From Ottowia massiliensis (GTDB lineage Bacteria > Pseudomonadota > Gammaproteobacteria > Burkholderiales > Burkholderiaceae_C): a DNA stretch of 64,000 nt. Shown piece after piece: positions 24,260 to 33,640 of this stretch. The stretch lies in the NCBI RefSeq assembly GCF_900240305.1, contig NZ_LT964854.1:2108001-2172000 (forward strand). The letters are read 5' to 3'. Position numbers and translations under genes: made by a program. The notes under the pieces are model-generated. The model was not told where the DNA came from, did not search any database, and saw only the letters and a program-made list of their open reading frames with translations. How positions within the stretch are numbered: the stretch's first letter is position 1; each line of letters begins with the position of its first letter.

Positions 24260-26509
24260 ATGGCTTTATTCCATTCGCCTGGATTTGCGCTGCGCGGCAT
24301 TTGCGCGGCCATTGTTTTGCTGCCCGCGCTGGCTTATGTGCAAACGGCTGCGGCCGCTTTTGACGCTTCCGCGCTTCAAAGTGACGACGCGGACGAGGAG
24401 GTCACCGCTGGCGACGCAGCGGGCAGCGGCAGCGCCGGCACGCTGGGCGCTGTCACGGTGGTGGGGCGCGCCGCGCCCGTGCCGGTGGAGCATGAAAGCA
24501 GCTACCAGCCCGTGCCCGATGCGTCCACGCTGCGCTCGCTGGCCCCCGCGCTGGAAGTGCCGCAAGTGACCAACGCCGTCTCTGCTCAGGTGCTGCGCGA
24601 CCAGCGCCCGCGCTACATGGACGATGCGCTGATGAACGTCAGCGGCATCACGCAAGGCAACACGCTGGCGGGCACGCAAGACACCATCCTCAAGCGCGGC
24701 TTTGGCGGCAACCGCGACGGCTCCATCATGCACAACGGCATGCCGCTGGTGCAGGGCCGTGGCATGAACGCCGCCGCCGAAAGCGTGGTGGTGCTCAAAG
24801 GGCCGTCTTCCATGTTCTACGGCATCATGGATCCGGGCGGCGTGGTGAACGTGGTGAGCAAAAAGCCCCAAATGCAGCCGCGCACGGCCCTGAGCGTGAC
24901 CGGCTCCAGCTACGGGCGCGGCCGCAACGGCGCGGGGCTGCTGCTGGATGCCACCGGCCCCGTGGCCGACAGCGGCCTGGCCTGGCGCCTGGTGGCCGAC
25001 TACACGAATGAAGATTACTGGCGCAACTTCGGCAAGCGGCGTGACGTGCTGCTGGCCCCTTCGCTGGCCTGGTACGGGCGCGACACGCAAGCCGTGCTCT
25101 GGTACGAATTCCGTGACTACAACGTGCCGTTTGACCGTGGCACCGCGCTGGATCCGCGCACGAACAAGCCGCTGGACATTCCCGCCACGCGCCGCCTGGA
25201 CGAGCCGTTCAACCAGATGAAGGGCAAGAGCCACCTGGCGCAGTTCTCGCTGGATCACCGCATCACGCCCGGCTGGTCGGGCCACGTGAGCCTGAGCTAC
25301 AACCGCGAAACGTATGACGCCAACCAGCTGCGCCTGATGGGCATCAACACCGCCACCGGCCTGCTGCGCCGCCGCGCCGACGGCACCCGGGGCGCGCTCA
25401 GCGCCGACAGCTACGGCACCGCCTACATCGACGGCAGCACCAAACTGGGCGGCATGCAGCACGACATGCAATTCGGCATGGACGCCGAATACCGCAAGAT
25501 TTACCGCGCCGACATGATTCGCGGCGGCGTGGACAACGCTTTCAGCTACCTCAACCCTGTGTATGGCCGCGTGCGGCCGGGCACAACCGTTGTGGCTGGC
25601 GACAGCGACCAGCGCGACCTGCTGCACAACCACTCGCTTTTCTTTCAGGACGCCATCCACCTGAACCGCCAGTGGATCGTCACCGCCGGCGCGCGCTATC
25701 TGCACTGGGCGCAGCGCGCGGGCCGGGGCCGCCCCTTCAAGCTCAACACCAACACCCGCGACGGCAAATGGCTGCCCCGCCTGGGCGTGGTCTACAAGCT
25801 CACGCCCGCCGTCTCGCTCTACGCCAGCTACAGCCAGTCGCTCAAACCCATCTCCACCATCGCCCCGCACTCCAGCGGGCTGATTGACTCCAGCGTCAAG
25901 CCCGAAAGCGGCAAGTCCTGGGAAGTGGGCGCCAAATACGAAAGCGCGGGCGGCCTGACCGGCACGCTGGCGCTTTTTGACATCCGCAAGAAAAGCGTGC
26001 TCGTCTCGCAGTTCAACCAGAACACGGGCTTGACCGAATGGCGCACCTCCGGCGCGGCCCGCTCGCGCGGCATCGAGCTGGACGTGGCCGGCGAAATCAA
26101 CCCGCGCTGGAGCTTCATTGGCAGCCTGGCGCTGATTGACGCCAAAACCACCCGCGACCCCAAATTCCAGGGCAACCGTTTGTGGAACGCCGCCCACGTC
26201 ACCGCCTCGGCCAACGCCGTCTACAACGCCGGCCAGCTCTGGGGACAAGGCCAGCTGCGCCTGGGCGCGGGCGTGCGCTACGCGGGCAAGCGCGCGGGCG
26301 ACTCGGCCAACACCTTCTGGCTGCCTTCCTACACCGTGGCCAACCTGTTTGCCACGTATGAAACGCCCATTCAGGGCCGCAAAGTCAAGTTCCAGCTGAA
26401 CGTGAAAAACCTGTTTGACCGCACCTACTACACCTCCAGCGTGAACGAATTCGGCCTGGCCCTGGGCGACGCGCGCCAGGTGTCGCTCACGGCAGGGTTC
26501 GAGTTCTGA
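24260..26509 (+). CDS. TonB-dependent siderophore receptor
   Basis: 749 residues from ATG at 24260, chosen because it begins a clean signal peptide (MALFHSPGFALRGICAAIVLLP, cleavage near QTAAAA). The plug domain is visible (QVLRDQRPRYMDDALMNVSG, GNRDGSIMHNGMPLVQ, ESVVVLKGPSSMFYGIMDPGGVVNVVSKKP) and the barrel ends VSLTAGFEF with the C-terminal Phe needed for outer membrane insertion. The plug sequence and barrel repeats resemble hydroxamate/ferrichrome-type receptors (FhuA/FoxA/FecA class); the ligand is not certain. GC and codon use resemble neighbours. No tonB, exbBD or siderophore genes are adjacent. Confidence 0.92.
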   Translation: MALFHSPGFALRGICAAIVLLPALAYVQTAAAAFDASALQSDDADEEVTAGDAAGSGSAGTLGAVTVVGRAAPVPVEHESSYQPVPDASTLRSLAPALEVPQVTNAVSAQVLRDQRPRYMDDALMNVSGITQGNTLAGTQDTILKRGFGGNRDGSIMHNGMPLVQGRGMNAAAESVVVLKGPSSMFYGIMDPGGVVNVVSKKPQMQPRTALSVTGSSYGRGRNGAGLLLDATGPVADSGLAWRLVADYTNEDYWRNFGKRRDVLLAPSLAWYGRDTQAVLWYEFRDYNVPFDRGTALDPRTNKPLDIPATRRLDEPFNQMKGKSHLAQFSLDHRITPGWSGHVSLSYNRETYDANQLRLMGINTATGLLRRRADGTRGALSADSYGTAYIDGSTKLGGMQHDMQFGMDAEYRKIYRADMIRGGVDNAFSYLNPVYGRVRPGTTVVAGDSDQRDLLHNHSLFFQDAIHLNRQWIVTAGARYLHWAQRAGRGRPFKLNTNTRDGKWLPRLGVVYKLTPAVSLYASYSQSLKPISTIAPHSSGLIDSSVKPESGKSWEVGAKYESAGGLTGTLALFDIRKKSVLVSQFNQNTGLTEWRTSGAARSRGIELDVAGEINPRWSFIGSLALIDAKTTRDPKFQGNRLWNAAHVTASANAVYNAGQLWGQGQLRLGAGVRYAGKRAGDSANTFWLPSYTVANLFATYETPIQGRKVKFQLNVKNLFDRTYYTSSVNEFGLALGDARQVSLTAGFEF

Positions 26510-26579
26510 AGCTGCTCAAAGCGGCTCGCAGGCGTGAAACGCGCAAGCCGGAACCGGCCCGGGCTGTGCGCGTTTCACT

Positions 26580-26665
26580 CCTTTTCCGGGAGCAAATTCA
26601 GGCCCCTGAAAACGTCCCTTCCGCCCAATTTCAAGGGACTTGAAGCTATCAAACCAATAGCGGAT
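26580..26665 (+). repeat. Repeat family A copy, diverged
   Basis: CCGGGAGCAAATTCAGGCCC at the left is clear; the core is reduced to CAAGGGACTTGAAGCTATCA and the right end CAATAGCGG is poor. Confidence 0.5.
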
Positions 26666-26808
26666 AACCAGCGGCTTCATAACCCGTTCACAGGCAGACT
26701 TTGAACCGCTCCCGCAAGCCTGCCCTTGCCCCCTCCATCGTCTTGCGCCTGGCGCTTTTCGCCTCACGACCACACGCCGACACCATCTGGCCGCCCTCGC
26801 TGCCCTGA

Positions 26809-27336
26809 CCTTGCTGCCCGCCGCAAGACGCGCAAGGCATGGCGCTGGTCATCATCTCCTCCACCGTGGCGGCCAAAAACGTCCACCCCGGCTGGCGGCA
26901 GCTTGCTGCTCCGCTGCTGACCTGGGAAAACGACTTGCTCGACGACCTGGCCATGACCGGCAAGCGCAGCGGCACGGACTACGGCGAAGCGCCCAAGGAG
27001 CGCTATCTGTGGCTGGCGCACGCGCCGCATCCCATGTCGGCCGGCCTGCCAGCGGGTGCGGCCAATGTCTATGCGAAGCAGGCCCCCATGAGCTGGGGCC
27101 AGCCGGGCCTGGGCGCGATCACCATCGCCACGCTCTACGGTCAGCCGGAAAAAGCGGCCATCTTCGGCTACGAAAAAGGTGCGACTATGGACTACGAATC
27201 CCTGGCCCCGGCCCGGCGCGTCATGTTCTTTCTGGACAACGCCAGCTTCACCAACCTCTCCGAAGCCGGCCTGCGTTTGTTCGACGCGGCCGTGGACTGG
27301 GCGGCTGGAGAATGTGCAAGTGATCAGACGCCATAA
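26809..27336 (+). pseudogene. C-terminal domain fragment of a large exoprotein
   Basis: An open frame from just after TGA (26806-26808) to 27336 encodes a domain reading ALVIISSTVAAKNVHPGWR, PLLTWENDLLDDLAMTG, MSWGQPGLGAITIATLYG, and APARRVMFFLDNASFTNLSE...AAVDWAAGE. From memory, this pattern occurs as a module in multidomain secreted carbohydrate-related proteins. Here there is no signal peptide, no ribosome site and no N-terminal part, so it is most likely the remaining end of a lost gene. If an ATG at 26839 were used, the product would be a cytosolic 165-residue protein, which seems unlikely. Confidence 0.6.
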
Positions 27337-27569
27337 GCGGCACGGCATCAAGGCACCGCCCAAGCACTGGACTGCTGAAAGGTCTTTGGCCTGACTGAGC
27401 AAGGACGCTGCGCTTGGCGATGCATCGGTTGATGCATTCGTCAAGATCACCAGCTTTCGACGCTTGGCTTGATTGGAGAACAGGCTCTGAGAAAGAACAG
27501 GAAATGGCTGCGGATCGGGTCTGAAATACCTGACGCAAGTGGCGGGCGCTTCGTGGAGATGCGAGTTTT

Positions 27570-27656
27570 ATGCTCTTGAATCCATAGCGATAGGTCCTAG
27601 TGAAATGAGCGCAAAAGCCACTTTTCTACCCCTTGCATTCGCTCTTGTTTTTGATG
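27570..27656 (-). repeat. Repeat family A copy, minus orientation
   Basis: ATGCTCTTGAATCCATAGCG, AGGTCCTAGTGAAATGAGCG, GCATTCGCTCTTGTTTTTGA. Confidence 0.82.
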
Positions 27657-27819
27657 CCTTCTGGCCTTCATCACCTGGCCGCAAGGGGCGGGCAGGCATA
27701 CCGCCCCCCCCTCCAGTCAAGACGGATTTGCCCGCGCGCGCCAGGCATTCGTTTTTTGACGCTACCCGGCACCCATGCAAAGCAGCCCGCACGGCGATGG
27801 CGAAGCGGGAAACAAGCCT

Positions 27820-27912
27820 TGATTCGCTCCTTGATTCATAGCGTGATGTCCTAGTGGAATGGGCGCAGATGCTATTTTTCGTGCACTCGAATTCGCTCTT
27901 GTTTTTGATGTG
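27820..27912 (-). repeat. Repeat family A copy, minus orientation
   Basis: ATTCGCTCCTTGATTCATAG and ATTCGCTCTTGTTTTTGATG at the two ends are direct repeats of each other, with core CGTGATGTCCTAGTGGAATG between. Second copy within 260 bp in the same orientation. Confidence 0.88.
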
Positions 27913-28010
27913 ATGCGGCGGCTGATCCGGTGAAACGCAGGCCATGCTGGCGTTCAGGAGGCAGAAGAAAGCCGCCGCTTCCTGCCAAGGGATGCGGCGG
28001 CTTGCCGGAA

Positions 28011-28115
28011 GGTTTTGTTCGAGAGGCTGGCGGTCTGTGGCCTTGCAAATTTTCGCGGGGTCACAGGCAAATCCGTCTGCGGTTTGCCCCTTGCGGCCAG
28101 GCTCTGAACAGGCTC
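28011..28115. repeat. Repeat family B copy abutting a receptor stop codon
   Basis: Left part GGTTTTGTTCGAGAGGCTGG is worn; right part GCCCCTTGCGGCCAGGCTCT then GAACAGGCTCT is perfect and touches the stop codon of the minus-strand receptor at 28116. Confidence 0.65.
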
Positions 28116-30410
28116 TCAAAAGCGCGCCGACAGGCCCACGTAGAACGAGCGGCCCGGCTCGTTGTAGGTGGCCGCGCCTGCGCCGTAGATGGTGCGCGGG
28201 CGGTTCACGCCGATGGCGTTGCCCATGCGGTAGAGGCGCTTGTCAAACAGGTTGTTGATGCCGAACGAGAGGGCAATATCGGGCGTGAAGGCGTATTGCC
28301 CGCCCACATTGACCAGGCCGTAGGGCTTGAGGCTGCGGGTTTCTTCGCCGGTGAGCGGCAGGCCCTGGTAGTCGTATTTGTTGGGCTTTTGGCGGCCATA
28401 GAAGGTGACGGCGGCAAACACATCCAGCGCGGGCAGGGCCTTGTAGTCCAGGCGCGAGTTGAGGGTGTATTTCGGGATGATGGACAGCTGCTCGTCGGTG
28501 AGCTTGTTTTTGCTTTGCAGCATCCAGGTGAAGTTGTTGCGCCAAGTCAGCGCGGGGCTGAAGCGGTAGCTGAAGGTGCCTTCCAGGCCGGAGATGACGG
28601 CTTTGGGCGTGTTGCTCCAGCGGAAGATTTCGGAGTTGGCGTACGGGCCCGTGCCGCCGGTGGCGTTGCCCACGATGTCGTGGCCCGCTTCGATTTTGTT
28701 GCGGTAGTCGTTGTGGAACAGGGTGGCGCCGGCCTGGACGGTGTCGTCCGTGTATTCGATGCCCAGCTCTTTGTTGATGCTGGTTTCGGCCTTCAGGTCG
28801 GGGTTGCCTTGCAGGTAGCACGAGCCGTGGCCGCCCCAGCAGCCGATGCCCCGGCTGTAGAGCAGGTAGTTGGGGTTGAGCTGGTAGAGGTTGGGCGCTT
28901 TGTAGGCGCGAGCCACGCCGGCTTTGAGCGTGAGGCGGTCTGTGAAGTAGTGCGAGAGGTTGAGCGAGGGGCTGACGTTGCCGCCTGCCTTGCTGTGGTG
29001 GTCCAGCCGCAGGCCGGGGGTGATGAGGGTGGCGCGGGTGAGTTCGATGTTGTCTTCAACGAACACGGAGGCGATGCGCGCGCTGATTTCGCTGCTGCGC
29101 GCCCGGACGGCGATGCCGGGCACGCGCCCGCCTTCGGTGGCGGCTTGCGACATGGAGTTGGGGTCGCTGAATTTCTGGTGCGCCCATTCCGCGCCCACGG
29201 TCATCATGTGGGCCAGGCTGCCCCAGCGGCCGCGCATGCTGGCTTCGCCGTGGGCGGTAATGGCTTCCAGTTTGGCGGTGCTGAAGTGGTTGCTGGAAAA
29301 CAGCCCTTCGGTGCCGCCGGCCAGCCCTTCGTCCATGCGGGTGTTGCGCGTGCTTTCGTATTGCAGCCAGGCTTGCGAGCTGCCGAAGTCGTAGCGCCCT
29401 TTGTGCGTGAGGGCAAAAGCGCTGCGGTACATGCGGTTGGTTTCGGAGCCGATGGCGTCCAGCACGCGCTGCGAGGTGGCCACCAGGCGGCCGCGCGCGT
29501 CGGTGGTGAAGTTGTTGGTGTTTTGCGTGTCGCCCGTGTAGATGTTGCCCTGGCGGCTGAAGGAGGCGTCCAGGTCAATGGTGTGGCGCTCCGAGGGCTT
29601 GAGTGACAGGCGGCCGGCCACGTCGCGGTTGCGCACGCCTTCGCGCCCGGCGGGGAAGGTGCCCCGGAAGATGCCCGTGCGGGTGGAGGCGTGGCCCCGG
29701 TTGATGTCCCAGGCGTCGGAGCCGGTTTTGGCGATGTTGGCGTTCACGCGAAAGCCCAGCATGGGCGAGATGGGGCCGGCCAGGCTGACGCTGGCGCGCT
29801 TGGAGCCGCCATCGCGCGAGTCTTGCGGGCGCTGGTAGTACACGCTGGCGCTGCCGCCCAGCTTGTCGGGTATGGGTTTGGTGACGATGTTCACCACGCC
29901 GCCGGCTGCGCCGCTGCCGTAGCGGGCGGCGGCGGGGCCGCGCAGCACTTCGATTTTTTCCACGGCATCGGCGGGCACCCAGTTCATGTCGCCGCGCGTG
30001 TCGCGCTCGCCGCGCCAGCCGTAGCGCACCGAGTTGCGGCTGTGCACGGGCTTGCCGTCAATCAGGATGAGCGTGTTTTCCGGCCCCATGCCGCGCAGGT
30101 CAATCTGCCGGTTGTTGCCGCGCTGGCCGCTGGTGGAGTTGCCCGTGAGGTTCACGCCCGGCTGCTTGCGCACCACTTCGGCCAAGTCGCCCGCCGGGGG
30201 CGTTTGCAAGTCTTGCCGCGTGATGGTGGATACGCCCGGCGCCTGCTTCCAGGCCTGCTCGGCGGTATCGACCACTTTCACCTCTTGCAGGGTGGGCGTT
30301 TTGTCATCGGCTGCGTTTTGTGCCGTTTGCCCCGCTTGCGCCAGCGCGCCTTGCGCCGCCAGCAGCGCGGCTGCGCCTGCCACGGCGCGCAAATGCCATG
30401 TCTTGCTCAT
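28116..30410 (-). CDS. TonB-dependent siderophore receptor, FepA/PfeA-like
   Basis: 764 residues from ATG at 30410, which has AAGGAA about 8 nt upstream; an earlier in-frame TTG is less likely. Signal peptide MSKTWHLRAVAGAAALLAAQGALAQA, TonB-box region PTLQEVKVVD, plug with GVSTITRQDLQ, RGNNRQIDLRGMGPENTLILIDGKP and VEKIEVLRGPAAARYGSGAAGGVVNIVTKP, then barrel. The DIRGMGPENTLVLIDG-like segment with RYGWRGERDTRGDMNWVPADAVE is typical of enterobactin receptors (FepA, PfeA). Terminal SFYVGLSARF ends in Phe. A loop contains a cysteine pair (IGCWGGHGSCYL), common in extracellular loops of this class. Catecholate specificity is inferred. Confidence 0.92.
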   Translation of the reverse strand: MSKTWHLRAVAGAAALLAAQGALAQAGQTAQNAADDKTPTLQEVKVVDTAEQAWKQAPGVSTITRQDLQTPPAGDLAEVVRKQPGVNLTGNSTSGQRGNNRQIDLRGMGPENTLILIDGKPVHSRNSVRYGWRGERDTRGDMNWVPADAVEKIEVLRGPAAARYGSGAAGGVVNIVTKPIPDKLGGSASVYYQRPQDSRDGGSKRASVSLAGPISPMLGFRVNANIAKTGSDAWDINRGHASTRTGIFRGTFPAGREGVRNRDVAGRLSLKPSERHTIDLDASFSRQGNIYTGDTQNTNNFTTDARGRLVATSQRVLDAIGSETNRMYRSAFALTHKGRYDFGSSQAWLQYESTRNTRMDEGLAGGTEGLFSSNHFSTAKLEAITAHGEASMRGRWGSLAHMMTVGAEWAHQKFSDPNSMSQAATEGGRVPGIAVRARSSEISARIASVFVEDNIELTRATLITPGLRLDHHSKAGGNVSPSLNLSHYFTDRLTLKAGVARAYKAPNLYQLNPNYLLYSRGIGCWGGHGSCYLQGNPDLKAETSINKELGIEYTDDTVQAGATLFHNDYRNKIEAGHDIVGNATGGTGPYANSEIFRWSNTPKAVISGLEGTFSYRFSPALTWRNNFTWMLQSKNKLTDEQLSIIPKYTLNSRLDYKALPALDVFAAVTFYGRQKPNKYDYQGLPLTGEETRSLKPYGLVNVGGQYAFTPDIALSFGINNLFDKRLYRMGNAIGVNRPRTIYGAGAATYNEPGRSFYVGLSARF

Positions 30411-30565
30411 GCTCTGTTTCCTTTTGCTCAAAAAGGCGCGATTGTCAGATGACAGGCGTTTTCATTTCAAGCCGCCAGGTATTTTTTGTGCGCGGGCCGC
30501 CCGGCCGTTTTCATTTGCGCTACAAAAAGCGGATTGGCCTGGCAATGAAACGGCAGGGAAATGAT

Positions 30566-30658
30566 GAATTTCGCTCCTTTGTTCATAGCGATACCTCCCC
30601 GCCAAACGGGCGCAATCGCCATTTCAGACCCATCAAATTTGCTCCTTTCTTTGATGTG
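30566..30658 (-). repeat. Repeat family A copy with altered core
   Basis: Ends are good (ATTTCGCTCCTTTGTTCATAG and AATTTGCTCCTTTCTTTGATG). The core GATACCTCCCCGCCAAACGG lacks the CCTAG motif but keeps GGGCGCAA. Confidence 0.7.
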
Positions 30659-30679
30659 CTTCCATGAAAGAACCGTTTC

Positions 30680-31990
30680 ATGAACCGCGCCTGTTTTGAA
30701 TGGCGCATCCCGCCCGCGCCGCTGCCCAGCCGGCTGGATCAGCTGACTCTGGGGATGATGCGGCTGGCATATGTCATTTATGGCGCGCTGCTGGCGGGCA
30801 TGGTGGCAATCGTCATCGTCATCGCGCACATGAGATGGCGCGAGGAGTGGTGGCTCGCACCGCTGCTGGCGCTGTTGCTGATATGGGGTTTGATGGTCTG
30901 GCGCTGCATGCGCCAATCCGCCGATGGGCGCCTGTGGCTGGATGAGCAAACCTTGCGGGTGGAAACGGGCCTGCCGCGCCAGGCCGCCTGGCTGGGGATG
31001 AGCACGAGCTGGTCGGTCAGCCTGGACGATCTGCGCAGCGGCAAGGCGCAGTGGCGCTGGAATGAGGTCATCTTCTCCAGCGCCGCCGCGCCGCCCCCGA
31101 CCTGCCTGCGCGTGCGCACTCCATCAGGCTGGCAAAGGCTCACGCTAGAGGTGTGGCAGCCCGCAGGACGGCCCGCGCCTGCGCTGCAAACCGGCTCGCC
31201 GTCCAATGGCCTGACGGACTGGAGCAGCCCCAGCCGCCTGCGCCAGTGGCAGGCCCATCTGCAAGCCCTGCCGCTGACGCAGGCGCTGGCTGCGCGGGGC
31301 GTGGCCCTGCCGCCGCTGCAAGACTTGCTGCGCCACGCAGCGCCAGAGCAATTGCTGGATTCGCCTCGCACACGCTGTCTCGCGGCGGCTTCCGCGCTGC
31401 TGCTGGCCAGCGGCACGCCACTGCTGCCCGCAGCCTTGGCGCCGCACACCCTGATCTGGCCGGCAGGCTCCTGGTCTGGCACTGCGCTGTTTGCTCTGGC
31501 TTTGGCGGTAACAGGGCCGCCCGCCTTCATCTGGCTGCTGTGCGAGCCGCAAAACTCTGACCGGGGGGCTTGGCTGTTCAGGCTGCGCTTTCGCGCCTGG
31601 CAATGCCTTCTGGCATTGACCACGGACGGCATGCTGGCCCTGTGCGGGTGGGCAGCGCCCATCTTGCTCACCAGCTGGCTGGCGGCGATGCAGCCTGTGA
31701 CGGTCACCATCGCCGTGCAGCCCGCCAGTGGACTGCGCCAATTGCAGGCAGCCGTGCCTGGCGGGCCATTGAAGCTATGGGAAGAAAGCGCCAGCGCACT
31801 GCCTTGCGCTGCCGGTCAGGCTTTTCTCCTGCCCATGCAGCGCGGTCCGGCGGGCCTGTGGTGGCAGTTCCGGCGGCAGGAGCTGCGCCAGCGCATGCAG
31901 GCCCTGCCTTGCCGCGAGACTGCACCAGCCAGTGCGCCAGCCGCCGCATACCCAATCGCTACACTCGCCGCCGCGCGCGACTGGCGATGA
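30680..31990 (+). CDS. Unknown polytopic membrane protein
   Basis: 436 residues, not recognised. The N-terminal 80 residues hold two membrane helices (LAYVIYGALLAGMVAIVIVIAHM and WLAPLLALLLIWGLMVW), followed by a soluble stretch with beta-like strands (GRLWLDEQTLRVETGLP, WSVSLDDLRSGKAQWRWNEV, CLRVRTPSGWQRLTLEVW) that resembles a PH-like domain of bacterial membrane proteins. Two or three more helices follow (ALFALALAVTGPPAFIWLL, LTTDGMLALCGWAAPILLTSWLAA), and the last 100 residues are soluble. It stands alone between a repeat and the glyA leader. No clear ribosome site before the ATG, so the start is tentative. Confidence 0.65.
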   Translation: MNRACFEWRIPPAPLPSRLDQLTLGMMRLAYVIYGALLAGMVAIVIVIAHMRWREEWWLAPLLALLLIWGLMVWRCMRQSADGRLWLDEQTLRVETGLPRQAAWLGMSTSWSVSLDDLRSGKAQWRWNEVIFSSAAAPPPTCLRVRTPSGWQRLTLEVWQPAGRPAPALQTGSPSNGLTDWSSPSRLRQWQAHLQALPLTQALAARGVALPPLQDLLRHAAPEQLLDSPRTRCLAAASALLLASGTPLLPAALAPHTLIWPAGSWSGTALFALALAVTGPPAFIWLLCEPQNSDRGAWLFRLRFRAWQCLLALTTDGMLALCGWAAPILLTSWLAAMQPVTVTIAVQPASGLRQLQAAVPGGPLKLWEESASALPCAAGQAFLLPMQRGPAGLWWQFRRQELRQRMQALPCRETAPASAPAAAYPIATLAAARDWR

Positions 31991-32007
31991 AGCCGCCAAA
32001 AAGCCGG

Positions 32008-32103
32008 TTCACAGTCAGAACCGGTTTTGGAGGCCGACGTGGACACCACGGGGAAGCGCGCCGCCGTTTTCGCCGCTCGCCTGGGCGGCCCCGCCACGGG
32101 GCC
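32008..32103 (+). ncRNA. ZTP (pfl motif) riboswitch upstream of glyA
   Basis: The leader shows GGAGGCCGACGTGGACACCA then CGGGGAAGCG, a variable linker, and CCGCTCGCCTGGGC, the conserved 3' half of the pfl motif that binds ZTP/ZMP. Immediately downstream is a hairpin GGCCCCG-CCA-CGGGGCC (32087-32103) without a U tract, which overlaps the end of the aptamer and could be the switching element. ZTP riboswitches commonly precede glyA and other one-carbon genes and turn them on when folate is limiting. Exact ends are estimated. Confidence 0.85.
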
Positions 32104-32134
32104 TGAACGACCCGTCCAACCACCCTGCATTCCT

Positions 32135-33382
32135 ATGTACGACCGCCGCAATCTCATCGCGCAAACCGATTCCGAAGTCTGGGCCGCCATTGAGGCCGAA
32201 AACCAGCGCCAGGAAGACCACATCGAGCTGATCGCCAGCGAAAACTACGCCTCGCCCGCCGTGCTGCAAGCCGCCGGCACGCAGCTGACCAACAAATATG
32301 CCGAGGGCTACCCCGGCCGGCGCTACTACGGTGGCTGCGAATTTGTGGACGTGGTGGAGCAGCTGGCCATCGACCGCGTGAAAAAACTCTTTGGCGCCGA
32401 AGCAGCCAACGTGCAGCCGCATTGCGGCGCCAGCGCCAATGAAGCCGTCTTTCTGGCCTTTCTCAAGCCTGGCGACACCATCATGGGCATGAGCCTGGCC
32501 GAAGGCGGGCACCTGACGCACGGCATGGCGCTGAACATGAGCGGCAAATGGTTCAACGTGATTTCCTACGGCCTGAATGAAAAGGAAGAAATCGACTACG
32601 ACGCCATGGAGCGCAAAGCGCGCGAGCACAAGCCCAAACTCATCGTGGCCGGCGCCAGCGCCTACAGCCTGGAAATCGACTGGGCGCGCTTTGCCCGCGT
32701 GGCCAAGGAAGTGGGCGCCATCTTCATGGTGGACATGGCGCACTACGCGGGCCTGATTGCCGGCGGCCAATACCCCAATCCCGTGCCGCACGCCGATGTG
32801 GTGACCAGCACCACGCACAAAAGCCTGCGCGGCCCGCGCTCGGGCTTCATCCTCATGAAAGCCGAACATGAAAAAGCCATCAACAGCGCCGTCTTCCCCG
32901 GCCTGCAAGGCGGGCCGCTCATGCACGTGATCGCTGCCAAGGCCGTGGCTTTCAAGGAAGCGCTCTCGCCCGAATTCAGGCAGTACGCCGAGCAGGTCAA
33001 GAAAAACGCGCAAGTGGTGGCCGAAACACTCACGCAGCGCGGCCTGCGCATCGTCAGCGGCGGCACGCAAAGCCACGTGATGCTGGTCGATTTGCGCGCC
33101 AAAGGCATCACCGGCAAAGAAGCCGAAGCCGTGCTGGGCGCCGCCCACATGACCATCAACAAAAACGCCATCCCCAACGACCCCGAAAAGCCCATGATCA
33201 CCAGCGGCGTGCGCATCGGCACACCCGCCATGACCACGCGCGGCTTCAAGGAAGAACAAGCGCGCGCCACCGCCCACCTGGTGGCCGACGTGCTCGACAA
33301 CCCGCGCGACGAAGCCAACCTGGCCGCCGTGCGCGCCAAAGTGGCCGAGCTGACCCGCGCTTTTCCGGTGTACGGCGGCTAA
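32135..33382 (+). CDS. glyA: Serine hydroxymethyltransferase
   Basis: 415 residues. PLP enzyme in the cytosol that converts serine and tetrahydrofolate to glycine and methylene-tetrahydrofolate. Motifs: HIELIASENYASPAVLQAAG and NKYAEGYPGRRYYGGCEFVD at the N-terminus, VVTSTTHKSLRGPR with the PLP-binding lysine, and GVRIGTPAMTTRGF near the C-terminus. ATG at 32135 gives the usual MYDRRNLIAQTD beginning. A ZTP riboswitch lies just upstream. The nrdR gene that often follows glyA in related bacteria is absent; an insertion sequence remnant follows instead. Confidence 0.97.
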   Translation: MYDRRNLIAQTDSEVWAAIEAENQRQEDHIELIASENYASPAVLQAAGTQLTNKYAEGYPGRRYYGGCEFVDVVEQLAIDRVKKLFGAEAANVQPHCGASANEAVFLAFLKPGDTIMGMSLAEGGHLTHGMALNMSGKWFNVISYGLNEKEEIDYDAMERKAREHKPKLIVAGASAYSLEIDWARFARVAKEVGAIFMVDMAHYAGLIAGGQYPNPVPHADVVTSTTHKSLRGPRSGFILMKAEHEKAINSAVFPGLQGGPLMHVIAAKAVAFKEALSPEFRQYAEQVKKNAQVVAETLTQRGLRIVSGGTQSHVMLVDLRAKGITGKEAEAVLGAAHMTINKNAIPNDPEKPMITSGVRIGTPAMTTRGFKEEQARATAHLVADVLDNPRDEANLAAVRAKVAELTRAFPVYGG

Positions 33383-33419
33383 AAACCATCCTCAAAGTTA
33401 TCCCGGAAGCCTGGCCATG

Positions 33420-33640
33420 TGCCGAACCGTGCTGTCTCCTTTGTGACAGTCTTGACCGACTAGGGGTCAATTGATGGCCTTGCTGGGCTTGGACCGCCTG
33501 CCCGCCTTGGCGTGCACCTGCTGGCGCAACAGCGCCAGCAGCACATCCCACACGCCGCGCTGACGCCAGCGGGCAAAGGTGTTGTAGAACTGTTTCCAGG
33601 GCGGGTAGACCTCGGGTGGTGCGCACCCTGGCAGCCTGTG
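33420..33640 (-). pseudogene. IS5-family transposase remnant
   Basis: Minus-strand reading gives YPPWKQFYNTFARWRQRGVW then DVLLALLRQQVHAKAGR, the N-terminal pattern of IS5-type transposases (PPWxxxYxxFxRWxxxGVW). A frameshift follows at about 33475, then ID-P-stop-SVKTVTKETARFG, matching the family stretch IDSQSVKT with its glutamine codon changed to TAG (at 33459-33461). Both ends and the catalytic DDE region are missing. It is a dead fragment of about 220 bp. Confidence 0.75.

Noticed and set aside
24266..26248. Long minus-strand open frame across the TonB receptor
   Set aside because: Antisense shadow of a clear receptor gene; composition is His/Val/Ala/Arg-rich and there is no domain.
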